In this document: positions 6,214 through 13,036 of the stretch, one piece after another
Layout of the letters: each line of letters starts with the position of its first letter
Numbering within the stretch: the stretch's first letter is position 1
NCBI GenBank assembly: GCA_014239035.1
Contig: JAAZZY010000036.1
Coordinates: 1 to 14,917, forward strand
DNA length: 14,917 nt
Origin: Chlamydiia bacterium
Lineage (GTDB): Bacteria; Chlamydiota; Chlamydiia; Chlamydiales; JAAZZY01
Direction of reading: 5' to 3'
Program-made: the position numbers and the translations under genes
The notes under the pieces: model-generated
Seen by the model: the letters and a program-made list of their open reading frames with translations, nothing else
Database searches by the model: none
What the model was told of the DNA's origin: nothing

Positions 6214-7569
6214 CTAGATTCCAATTTGATCTTTGATAATATCTGCAAGTGATTTCGCATACCTTTGACAACAAGAAATACTTGGACCTTCTAGCATCAC
6301 ACGGCACACATTTTCTGTACCTGAATAGCGAATGAGCACTCGCCCCTTATTCTCTAACTTTTGCTGAATTTTCTCAATAGATTTTGTAAGCCCCGGTATT
6401 TCTTTGATCTTAGGCTTTGTAGAAACTTTAATATTTAGAAGAACTTGAGGATAACGATCCATAATTTTAGTTAATGTTGAGAGCTTTCTTTTTCTTTGCT
6501 TCATGATTCGAAGTACTTGCATAGCAGAGACTAGTCCATCACCTGTGGTATTTTGCTCAGAGAAAATAAGATGGCCACTTTGCTCTCCTCCAAGGTTGGC
6601 ACCATGTTCAATCATTTTACTAATGACATAACGATCGCCTACTTTTGCTTGGACAAAGTCTATCCCTAAACCCTCCATGCATTTTATGAGCCCAAAATTG
6701 CTCATGACAGTTCCCACAACGCAGTTATTAGTAAGCTCTCCTCTATCGAGCATATCTTTTGCGCAGATAGCTAAAATCATGTCTCCATCAACCGTGTTGC
6801 CATTTTCATCGACTAAGATGACGCGATCGGCATCTCCATCAAGGGCAATCCCTACATCTGCCCTTCTTTCTAAGACAGATTTTTTTAGGCTCTCTAGATG
6901 AAGTGTTCCACAGTGCTTATTGATGTTAATTCCATTAGGCTTTACTCCCTCACAAAAAACTTCGGCATCTAGCTCCTTGAAAGCAAGCGGAGCAACTCTA
7001 AAAGCCGCGCCATTTGCACAATCTAGGGCTATTCTTAGGCCCTCAAATGTAAAACGTCTTGGCAGCGTCGCTTTAACAAACTCGATATATCTACCGTCCG
7101 CATCATCAATTTTACTATTTTTACCAAGCCTCTCTTCAGAGGGCAGGTTCTTATCAAAAGCTGCGTCTTCCATAAGCTCTTCGATATTCATCTCTATAGT
7201 ATCTGGAAACTTATAGCCATCGGCTGTGAAAAACTTAATTCCATTGTCATGGTAGGGATTGTGAGATGCTGAAATAACAACTCCTGCATCTGCACGGTAG
7301 GCTCTAGTTATAAAGGCTACCCCAGGAGTGGGAAGAGGACCAACCATTAAGGTGTCAATCCCCATAGAGCAAAGTCCAGCAATGAGGGCATTTTCATATA
7401 AATATCCTGATAATCGGGTGTCCTTTCCAATGACGACACGCACTTTTCCTTTATTACTCTGACGAAGCCATTGGCCAAAAGCACGTCCTAAGGCCAATAT
7501 TGTCTCTACATTCATAGGATAGAGGTTGGCTCGTCCTCTAATGCCATCTGTACCAAAGAGCTTACGCAC
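6214..7569 (-). CDS. glmM: phosphoglucosamine mutase (GlmM)
   Basis: GlmM interconverts glucosamine-6-phosphate and glucosamine-1-phosphate, the step after GlmS. The 451-residue length is typical. Motifs in order are FGTDGIRG (5-12), the phosphoserine loop ISASHNPYHDNG with Ser102 (99-110), the magnesium site DGDADR (244-249), the sugar-ring loop GEQSGH (328-333) and the phosphate-binding loop RYSGTEN (414-420). All match active GlmM. The SASHNP form and the DGDADR site favour glucosamine over phosphomannomutase activity. The start is GTG at 7569; a later ATG would lose the N-terminal motif. AAGGG lies about 11 nt upstream, a loose ribosome site. It is the first gene of the leftward glmM-glmS-GNAT operon, in the same order as in C. 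trachomatis. No confident promoter was found for it in the divergent intergenic region. Confidence 0.97.
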   Translation of the reverse strand: MRKLFGTDGIRGRANLYPMNVETILALGRAFGQWLRQSNKGKVRVVIGKDTRLSGYLYENALIAGLCSMGIDTLMVGPLPTPGVAFITRAYRADAGVVISASHNPYHDNGIKFFTADGYKFPDTIEMNIEELMEDAAFDKNLPSEERLGKNSKIDDADGRYIEFVKATLPRRFTFEGLRIALDCANGAAFRVAPLAFKELDAEVFCEGVKPNGININKHCGTLHLESLKKSVLERRADVGIALDGDADRVILVDENGNTVDGDMILAICAKDMLDRGELTNNCVVGTVMSNFGLIKCMEGLGIDFVQAKVGDRYVISKMIEHGANLGGEQSGHLIFSEQNTTGDGLVSAMQVLRIMKQRKRKLSTLTKIMDRYPQVLLNIKVSTKPKIKEIPGLTKSIEKIQQKLENKGRVLIRYSGTENVCRVMLEGPSISCCQRYAKSLADIIKDQIGI

Positions 7570-7699
7570 GATTAAAGAATCCCTTTTAAATTGATCAGGA
7601 GGATAACGAGCCGATTATTTTACTGCAATAGCGGGCTTTTACATAGCTTAAGCTGCTTACTTACAACATTTTAACTAATAAAGTCCATCAAATTAACTA

Positions 7700-7728
7700 T
7701 TGACAAACAACTCAATTTATGGTACAAT
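7700..7728 (+). promoter_or_regulatory. near-consensus promoter of the 608-residue hypothetical gene
   Basis: TTGACA (7700-7705), exactly 17 nt, then TACAAT (7723-7728): a perfect -35 and a 5/6 match at -10. Transcription would begin near 7735, about 26 nt before the ATG at 7761. It is the best promoter match in the window and suggests strong, housekeeping-sigma expression. It sits in the 191-nt divergent gap 7570-7760. The rest of that gap holds only the glmM leader, a 10-bp palindrome AGCTTAAGCT at 7645-7654, and no credible small gene. Confidence 0.75.
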
Positions 7729-7760
7729 TTGTGTAAGAAACAATTAATTATTAGGCATTT

Positions 7761-9587
7761 ATGGCAACTCCAAGCATCAACCCAGTATCTGACAAAACGA
7801 ATCCTTTCTGTGGGATGATTTTGCCTTTTGATATCGAAAAACGAGAGGCCTATACGCACAATCCAATTACAGGAGCAGCTCTTCCACAAGTTAACCAAGG
7901 TCAGTTACCTGAACAGGTAGCTCAAGCTTTTGGACCAGAAATGCTTCGTAACGTGCAACTCTTCCAAAGCATGAGACCTGACCAACAAGGCGAGATTTCT
8001 AGAATACAGCAAGTTCACCTTCAACAACTTGCAGAACATCGGGCTCGAATGGCCGCAGCACAAGGCCGACCCTTACCTCACGCCACCCCTCTTCCTCCTG
8101 GATCAAGCCCTGGAATCACCTCTGCTGCAACCTCAGCTATCAAGTCTAATCCGAATGCTCAACTAGCAAAGTCAGACCATTCTTTTAAATATGGTGATCA
8201 TGAAATTAAACTTACAAGTGCTTACACCAAACCAAATGCTGAAGGAATTTGCTATTTAAGATTTGTTAGCCCGATAACTTGGAAGGGAGTAGAAGATCTT
8301 TATACAAAGATGCTTGATCAGCACAAACTCATTCCAAAAGGTGCTGATAAAATCTATAACGTGGGTTTTGTAAACCACCCCGGTGGCAAGGTTACTTTTG
8401 AAGTTTATTTCACACATAAAGGCGTTGTAGAACATCGTTCAGCTGTCGTATCTCATGAAGATCATGAAAAAGCTCAACATCTAGAGCAAGATTATAGACC
8501 TATTTTAGATATGAGACCATTACAACCGGCTCGCAATAGACACATAACACTTACGCCAAAAGATCTAAAATTTTTCATTCCTGGGTCATCTGAATTAAGT
8601 GCTACTGAAGAACATCCACATGCATTGATGGTGATGCAAATAGCTGAAGAAGAAGCAAGAATTCTGAAAAAAGATCATTCCGTTCGATATGTTTATCCAG
8701 AAAAAATTGGCTCCTATATTCGTGAGATGCAGGCTAGAGACCCACGTTATAACGTCTATGCAGATTTAGGCCAAAGAAAACTTACTCGTGCAAGCGACTT
8801 TAAACTAGAGGCTTTTTCTGCAGATACAGAAGATGGCGAAGTTCGAATCCTACATGGTGTTCCGCTTAGAAGTGGCCGTAGAACTGATGACTTAGCTAGA
8901 TCACAAAATGCTCAAGTACTCGCAACACAATACCCACTTCATTTTAGCGTCAACGCTCAGCTTGGAAAATTAGATAAAGATTATGCACCGAGTACAGCTC
9001 TCTATGATGATGCCTTAATCCACCTTATAGACAAGAAAGGAAAATCCAAAGATGCTGTGATGCTACAAAGAGGCTTTGAAATTCCTAACCTCAGCAATGA
9101 ACTTGACATCCTGGATAAAAGATTTAATCTATTTTCAGCTGTTGTCAATCAAGCGATAAGGTACGGTGAACTTAAAGCAACTTTTGCTGGTAGTAAAAAG
9201 GATTCTATTACTGTCAAAGATTCTATTACGGATACTGCTCCTACATCACCTGAAGAGCTAGGTGAAATTGAAGCTTCAGTGCTCGTTAGGATGTTAGCAG
9301 CCATCTTAGTCAATTCAAATCCTAATGCACCTGGGCCAAAAATTAATTTAAATTTTGAATTTCCAAGAGGTATAACTCTTGGAAGTCTTGATGGACAAAA
9401 TCTAGGGGAAATAGTTGCAAACCTTGCTCAAGGCATTACTGGAATGGTGCAGGGAGCTAATGAAGCTAGAAATCCTACAGATATTAATGATTTAATTAAT
9501 GTATTTATCACTCGTAGAGATGCTCCTCCACCTCCTGTGGACGCATATGAGTCCGATTCTGATGTATTTTATTCAGGCGAAGAGTAA
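7761..9587 (+). CDS. hypothetical protein, 608 residues; candidate lineage-specific effector
   Basis: I do not recognise a family. It is 608 residues, hydrophilic, without signal peptide or membrane helix. The first 20 residues are rich in Ser, Thr, Pro and Asn. Residues 45-101 are Gln/Ala-rich and probably helical (QVHLQQLAEHRARMAAA). A Pro-rich linker follows (103-117, PLPHATPLPPG). A mixed alpha/beta middle (about 138-470) has two His-rich patches. KDSIT is repeated at 480-484 and 486-490. A helical or apolar stretch lies at 500-570. The tail has PPPP (589-592) and the acidic AYESDSDVFYSGEE. Only two cysteines occur (17, 164). The ATG at 7761 has a weak TTAGG site, but a near-consensus promoter lies just upstream. 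A possible weak terminator follows, so it is probably transcribed alone. Soluble character, Ser/Thr/Pro-rich start and Pro-rich linkers are compatible with a type III secretion substrate in a chlamydia, but this is inference only. Confidence 0.85.
   Translation: MATPSINPVSDKTNPFCGMILPFDIEKREAYTHNPITGAALPQVNQGQLPEQVAQAFGPEMLRNVQLFQSMRPDQQGEISRIQQVHLQQLAEHRARMAAAQGRPLPHATPLPPGSSPGITSAATSAIKSNPNAQLAKSDHSFKYGDHEIKLTSAYTKPNAEGICYLRFVSPITWKGVEDLYTKMLDQHKLIPKGADKIYNVGFVNHPGGKVTFEVYFTHKGVVEHRSAVVSHEDHEKAQHLEQDYRPILDMRPLQPARNRHITLTPKDLKFFIPGSSELSATEEHPHALMVMQIAEEEARILKKDHSVRYVYPEKIGSYIREMQARDPRYNVYADLGQRKLTRASDFKLEAFSADTEDGEVRILHGVPLRSGRRTDDLARSQNAQVLATQYPLHFSVNAQLGKLDKDYAPSTALYDDALIHLIDKKGKSKDAVMLQRGFEIPNLSNELDILDKRFNLFSAVVNQAIRYGELKATFAGSKKDSITVKDSITDTAPTSPEELGEIEASVLVRMLAAILVNSNPNAPGPKINLNFEFPRGITLGSLDGQNLGEIVANLAQGITGMVQGANEARNPTDINDLINVFITRRDAPPPPVDAYESDSDVFYSGEE
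9201..9229 (+). repeat. short in-frame direct repeat encoding KDSIT twice
   Basis: GATTCTATTAC occurs at 9201-9211 and 9219-9229, an 18-nt period, giving KDSITVKDSIT in the hypothetical protein. It is a small tandem duplication in an apparent linker, probably of replication-slippage origin. Confidence 0.6.
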
Positions 9588-9601
9588 AAGCAGATAACTT
9601 C

Positions 9602-9629
9602 TTGACGAATATCGTCTATTTTTTAAAAT
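9602..9629 (+). promoter_or_regulatory. possible promoter of the pcnB-lpxB operon
   Basis: TTGACG (9602-9607), 16-nt spacer, TAAAAT (9624-9629), about 40 nt before the GTG start of pcnB. It has a good -35, a 5/6 -10 and a slightly short spacer. It is the only reasonable promoter in the 81-nt gap and would drive the six-gene operon downstream. Confidence 0.4.
9604..9624 (+). terminator. possible weak terminator after the hypothetical gene
   Basis: GACGA (9604-9608), loop ATA, TCGTC (9612-9616), then TATTTTTT (9617-9624). The stem is only 5 bp, so termination would be weak. The same bases overlap a possible pcnB promoter, TTGACG (9602-9607), 16 nt, TAAAAT (9624-9629). One or both readings could be right. 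Confidence 0.35.
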
Positions 9630-9668
9630 GGCAAGATTGTAATAACGTATAAAAATAGAATATCATCT

Positions 9669-10850
9669 GTGCTATCCAAAATTTTCTTAGACTCTAAACA
9701 CCCCATCTCTGAAAAATCAATCGATGCTGATGCTCTAAAAGTCATGCATCGGCTCAAGCGCCATGGATATAGCGCCTATTTAGTAGGAGGAGGCGTTCGA
9801 GATCTTCTTTTAAATATCGCTCCTAAAGATTTTGATATTGCAACTTCTGCAAAACCTGATGAGATAAAAGCTCTTTTTAGAAATTGTCTTTTAATTGGAA
9901 AACGCTTTCGCTTAGCTCATATACGCTTTGGAAGTAAGGTTTTAGAGGTCTCCACTTTTCGCTCAGGACAAACTAAAGATTCAAATCTTATCACTCACGA
10001 CAATGAATTTGGCACTGAAGAAGAAGATGCCCTTCGTCGAGACTTTACCATCAACGGACTTTTTTATGATCCTCAAGAACATGCCATTATCGACTATGTT
10101 AAAGGTCTTAAAGATATAGAAAACCGTATACTACGAACCATTGGAAATCCTACCATGCGCTTTTGCCAAGATCCTGTGCGCATGATTCGCCTTATTAAGT
10201 TTCAGGCGCGAATTGATTTCTCAATAGAGGCAGAGACAAAAAAAGCCCTTATAGAAAATATTGACGAAATTTTAAAGAGTTCTCCAGATCGAATATTAGG
10301 TGAGCTGTTTAAAATTTTAGAGACAAAAGTCTCTTCAAAATTTTTCAAGCTTATGGATGAGTATGGCTTTACCCATCTCCTTTTTCCACAGCTTTCAAGC
10401 TCTTTAGACGGAGATTCAAAAGAGCTAACACATAGATTTTTAGAGCTTGCTGATGGACAAGAAATTCATCAGCCTGAAAAAAACATTTTGCTCGCTTGCT
10501 TTTTGTATCCACTCTTAGAAAAGAAAATTCAATCTACATATTTAGACCAAGATAAGGTGCCTCATCTTGGAGAAATTTATTCATTAACAAAAGAGCTGAT
10601 TACAGATACATTAGTTACACCTTTTCCACGTTTCCCACGTTGGATGCGAGAGACAATAGCTTTTATTTTAAATGCCCAATACAGATTCACCCCACTAGAC
10701 CCTAAAAAAAGAGGGCGTAAGTTTAAGCTCATGAGCCACAAAAAGTTCCCATTAGCTCTGCGATTTTTAGGCTTAAGGTCTTTTATGAATGATCGCTGTG
10801 CTCAAGAATATGGTAGATTTCGTAGAATCAATAATAGAAGTAAACTATGA
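9669..10850 (+). CDS. pcnB: poly(A) polymerase I (PcnB), class II nucleotidyltransferase
   Basis: A 393-residue polymerase that adds 3' poly(A) tails to RNA and so promotes decay. The N-terminal nucleotidyltransferase head shows LVGGGVRDLLL (38-48), the metal-binding pair in KDFDIAT (53-59, Asp54 and Asp56), and GKRFRLAH (77-84), the signature that in this family marks poly(A) polymerase rather than CCA-adding enzyme. EVSTF (93-97, third carboxylate), RRDFTING (123-130) and QDPVRMIR (167-174) follow. The C terminus is Arg/Lys-rich as in PcnB. The start is GTG at 9669 with a weak ribosome site. It keeps the HPISEKSIDADALKV segment that aligns with E. coli PcnB, and no in-frame start exists just upstream. 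The stop overlaps the next gene by ATGA. In C. trachomatis pcnB likewise precedes lpxB. A CCA-adding role is possible but less likely. Confidence 0.93.
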   Translation: MLSKIFLDSKHPISEKSIDADALKVMHRLKRHGYSAYLVGGGVRDLLLNIAPKDFDIATSAKPDEIKALFRNCLLIGKRFRLAHIRFGSKVLEVSTFRSGQTKDSNLITHDNEFGTEEEDALRRDFTINGLFYDPQEHAIIDYVKGLKDIENRILRTIGNPTMRFCQDPVRMIRLIKFQARIDFSIEAETKKALIENIDEILKSSPDRILGELFKILETKVSSKFFKLMDEYGFTHLLFPQLSSSLDGDSKELTHRFLELADGQEIHQPEKNILLACFLYPLLEKKIQSTYLDQDKVPHLGEIYSLTKELITDTLVTPFPRFPRWMRETIAFILNAQYRFTPLDPKKRGRKFKLMSHKKFPLALRFLGLRSFMNDRCAQEYGRFRRINNRSKL

Positions 10851-11587
10851 GATCAACATCTTATACTCACTTTGATGACTTGGATATTGAATACATTGGG
10901 CCCCCTATTGATGAAAAAGAACATCCATGCGTTATTTATTTTTCTCTTTGCGCAAATGAAAGTCTTAATTTAGATCCTTTTAATCAACCTGCACTCTTTT
11001 TAGCCAAACATAATACCCGTGTTTTTTCAATTACTTTGCCAGGACATGGAGGATCTTTTGATAAATATTCGGCTATGAAACACTGGGCAAAGCATTTAGA
11101 TGAGCTTGAAAAGTTTATCGAATCAACAAAAAAATTTGTCGACCACCTAGTGGAGAAAAAACTTGCTCCTGCTCAAATAGGGGTTATGGGACTATCTCGA
11201 GGAGCCTTTATTGCTACGCATTTGGCTGTGCATCCGCATGTCAGCGCTGCACTTGGCTTTGCTCCCGTAACAAGTTTAGCCCTCCTAAGGGAATTTCGAA
11301 TTCATTCCAATAGTGCCGACCTAGAAAAACTAGCTTTAGAAAATCAACTTGATGCTCTTACTCAGAAAAAGATTCGCTACTACATTGGCAACAGGGACAT
11401 CAGAGTTGGCACAAAGCAAGCCTTTGATTTTATATCAAAGATTGCAAACGTTGCCTATGAGGCTCGCATCCGATCGCCAACCATAGAATTATTTATTACT
11501 CCTTCTACTGGACAGTATGGGCACGGCACACTTTTTCACACCTTTGAGGAAGGCTCTTCTTGGCTCAAAAAACAAATTGTGAAATAA
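10847..11587 (+). CDS. alpha/beta-hydrolase fold protein
   Basis: A 246-residue hydrolase of unknown substrate. The nucleophile elbow is GLSRGA with Ser117 (115-120), preceded by the strand IGVMG. Probable acid and base are Asp184 in GNRD and His226 in YGHGT. SITLPGHGGS (61-70) is the strand-loop before the elbow helix. The region at 30-45, where an oxyanion motif is expected, reads YFSLCANESL and is atypical. No signal peptide is present, so it is probably cytoplasmic. It overlaps pcnB by 4 nt (ATGA), a sign of translational coupling, and is followed by a 51-nt gap before the glycosyltransferase. It shares only the fold with the hydrolase at 456-1253; the sequences do not look like recent duplicates. 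A carboxylesterase, thioesterase or dienelactone-hydrolase-like activity is possible, but nothing here decides it. Confidence 0.85.
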   Translation: MRSTSYTHFDDLDIEYIGPPIDEKEHPCVIYFSLCANESLNLDPFNQPALFLAKHNTRVFSITLPGHGGSFDKYSAMKHWAKHLDELEKFIESTKKFVDHLVEKKLAPAQIGVMGLSRGAFIATHLAVHPHVSAALGFAPVTSLALLREFRIHSNSADLEKLALENQLDALTQKKIRYYIGNRDIRVGTKQAFDFISKIANVAYEARIRSPTIELFITPSTGQYGHGTLFHTFEEGSSWLKKQIVK

Positions 11588-11612
11588 TTTAATTCTCAGT
11601 AGGATAACCACC

Positions 11613-11641
11613 AATTTTAAAAAGAAAAGGCCCTAAAATTG
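11613..11641 (+). promoter_or_regulatory. ribosome site and TTG start of the glycosyltransferase, inside an inverted repeat
   Basis: AATTTTA (11613-11619) and TAAAATT (11634-11640) are perfect 7-nt complements. The 14-nt loop between them holds the AAAAGG ribosome site (11625-11630), and the right arm runs into the TTG start at 11639. The stem is all A-U, so it would be weak. It may modestly limit translation, or it may be chance in AT-rich DNA. Confidence 0.3.
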
Positions 11642-12352
11642 TTAATTAAACATTCTGTTATTATCCCCATTAAAGATGAAGAGCAAAACATCCCTATTTT
11701 AGCCGCAGAAGTTGAGACTGTCATGGAGAAATTAAACGCACCATGGGAGCTTATTTATATTGATGATGGTTCAAAAGATAACAGCTTAAATGTCCTTAAG
11801 AAGCTCAAAGAGACCATGCCACAGTTAAGGGTTCTGTCTTTTGCTCAAAATTATGGCCAATCTAGTGCCTTCGATGCAGGTTTCAAACTCGCCTCTGGAG
11901 AGCTTATTATCACATTAGATGGTGATCTCCAAAATGATCCGAGCGATATCCCTAAGCTTTTAGAAGCTCTAAATGATCATGACATGGCCTGTGGATGGCG
12001 CCAAAGCCGCAAAGATACTTTCTTTAAAAGAGTCATTTCAAAACCATCGAACGTCGTGCGTTCAAGACTTTGCAAAGACCAAATGCATGATACAGGATGT
12101 TCTTTAAAAGTTTTTAGGAAGTCCTCTTTATCTAAAATCAAAGGTTTTCATGGTATGCACCGTTTTTTTCCCGCTCTTTTTAGAGTAGAGGGCATGACTA
12201 TTGTGGAAGTTAAAGTCTCACACAGAGCCAGGACTCAAGGAAAAAGTAAATACCACCTCTTTAATCGCAGCATTGGACCCTTTCTGGATATGATTGCTGT
12301 CTATTGGATGAGAAAAAGACGCCTCTGCTACAAAATCAAAGAGGACCTTTAG
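11639..12352 (+). CDS. family 2 glycosyltransferase, polyprenyl-phosphate sugar transferase type (DPM1/ArnC-like)
   Basis: A 237-residue GT-A enzyme of family GT2, subgroup of dolichol/undecaprenyl-phosphate sugar synthases. It would move a sugar from a nucleotide donor to a polyprenyl phosphate at the inner face of the membrane. Visible are SVIIPIKDEEQNI (6-18), IDDGSKDNS (41-49), the metal-binding DGDLQNDP (94-101), DTGCSLKVF (151-159, acceptor side) and HRARTQGKSKY (195-205). All are hallmarks of the group. The C-terminal pair of membrane helices of ArnC/GtrB is absent; the protein ends with a short apolar, then basic stretch, so it resembles minimal DPM1. The start is TTG at 11639 with AAAAGG 8 nt before; no ATG fits. 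The stop abuts the GTG of the LAB_N gene. GT2 plus LAB_N is a recurrent gene pair, which points to envelope lipid modification. The sugar is unknown. Confidence 0.9.
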   Translation: MLIKHSVIIPIKDEEQNIPILAAEVETVMEKLNAPWELIYIDDGSKDNSLNVLKKLKETMPQLRVLSFAQNYGQSSAFDAGFKLASGELIITLDGDLQNDPSDIPKLLEALNDHDMACGWRQSRKDTFFKRVISKPSNVVRSRLCKDQMHDTGCSLKVFRKSSLSKIKGFHGMHRFFPALFRVEGMTIVEVKVSHRARTQGKSKYHLFNRSIGPFLDMIAVYWMRKRRLCYKIKEDL

Positions 12353-13036
12353 GTGGAGTTTAAACATTGGATTTACTTTGGGCTAGGAACACTTGCTACA
12401 ATTCCTTTTGGTTTGCGCAGTGTCCTTCAATGGTTTTTAAGTGAATATCGAAAAAAAAGCCATGTTACGCTTAGCTTTTGGACATTGTCAATTGTAGGCA
12501 ATGTTTTGATGCTCGCCCACTACCTAATCCAAGTACAATTTCATCTTTATTTTATTAGATTCTTTCCCTTCTACTTTGCTTTTAGACAATATCGAATGAT
12601 GAACAAAAAAGCGGCGCCCTTTTCTCGGGCTAAACTTATTTTACATCTATCGATTATCATCACAGTTTTTACTGCTCTTTTTATTTTAAGAGTATATCTA
12701 GAGCACAAAGATTTTCATTGGATCTTCAATCCTCAGATGCCTTGGGCAAAGTCAGTGCGAAATATCTCCTCTCTATCACACATCATCGGATTCCTAGGGG
12801 CCTCTTTATTCATGAGCAGGCTTTGGATTCAATGGTGGCAGTCTGAAAGGGCTAAGGAAAGCATTTTATCTTCTAGCTTTTGGTGGATTAGCTTAATTGG
12901 AGGTAGCTTAACTTTGGGTTATGCTCTTTATATCCAAGATTTGATTACAGCATTGGGCTACAGTGTAGGACTCATTCCTTATGTCCGCAATTTAATGCTA
13001 ATTAGAAAAGAAGCTCAGGAAAAAACAGCATTATGA
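12353..13036 (+). CDS. free-standing double LAB_N (lipid A biosynthesis N-terminal) membrane protein
   Basis: A 227-residue integral membrane protein made of two LAB_N repeats. Repeat 1 (about 14-84) and repeat 2 (about 148-217) share R-x3-QW-x2-SE (QW at 26-27 and 160-161, SE at 30-31 and 164-165), SFW (41-43, 175-177), a following G (49, 183) and a Tyr at 57/190. Repeat 2 ends with the classical GLIPYVRN. A central helix (about 94-115) joins them. LAB_N belongs, as I recall, to the MtN3/SWEET-like three-helix clan, so two repeats could form a small lipid or sugar-lipid transporter or a membrane anchor. In Chlamydia this module is fused to the front of LpxB; here it is separate. GTG at 12353 follows the GT2 stop with no gap, with GAGGA 7 nt upstream. 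It overlaps lpxB by ATGA. Confidence 0.9.
   Translation: MEFKHWIYFGLGTLATIPFGLRSVLQWFLSEYRKKSHVTLSFWTLSIVGNVLMLAHYLIQVQFHLYFIRFFPFYFAFRQYRMMNKKAAPFSRAKLILHLSIIITVFTALFILRVYLEHKDFHWIFNPQMPWAKSVRNISSLSHIIGFLGASLFMSRLWIQWWQSERAKESILSSSFWWISLIGGSLTLGYALYIQDLITALGYSVGLIPYVRNLMLIRKEAQEKTAL

Noticed and set aside
6677..7216. Plus-strand open frames opposite glmM
   Set aside because: Serine/leucine-rich antisense translations typical of shadow frames; glmM has every expected motif on the other strand.
7570..7699. GC-rich partial inverted repeat (AGCCG near 7610, CGGGCT near 7632) as a terminator or riboswitch
   Set aside because: Only four contiguous pairs before a mismatch or bulge, and no + strand gene upstream that would need termination.
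7671..7898. Minus-strand 75-codon frame across the hypothetical gene start
   Set aside because: It runs over the strong + promoter and the start of the 608-residue gene, with an implausible Cys/Trp-rich composition and no ribosome site support.
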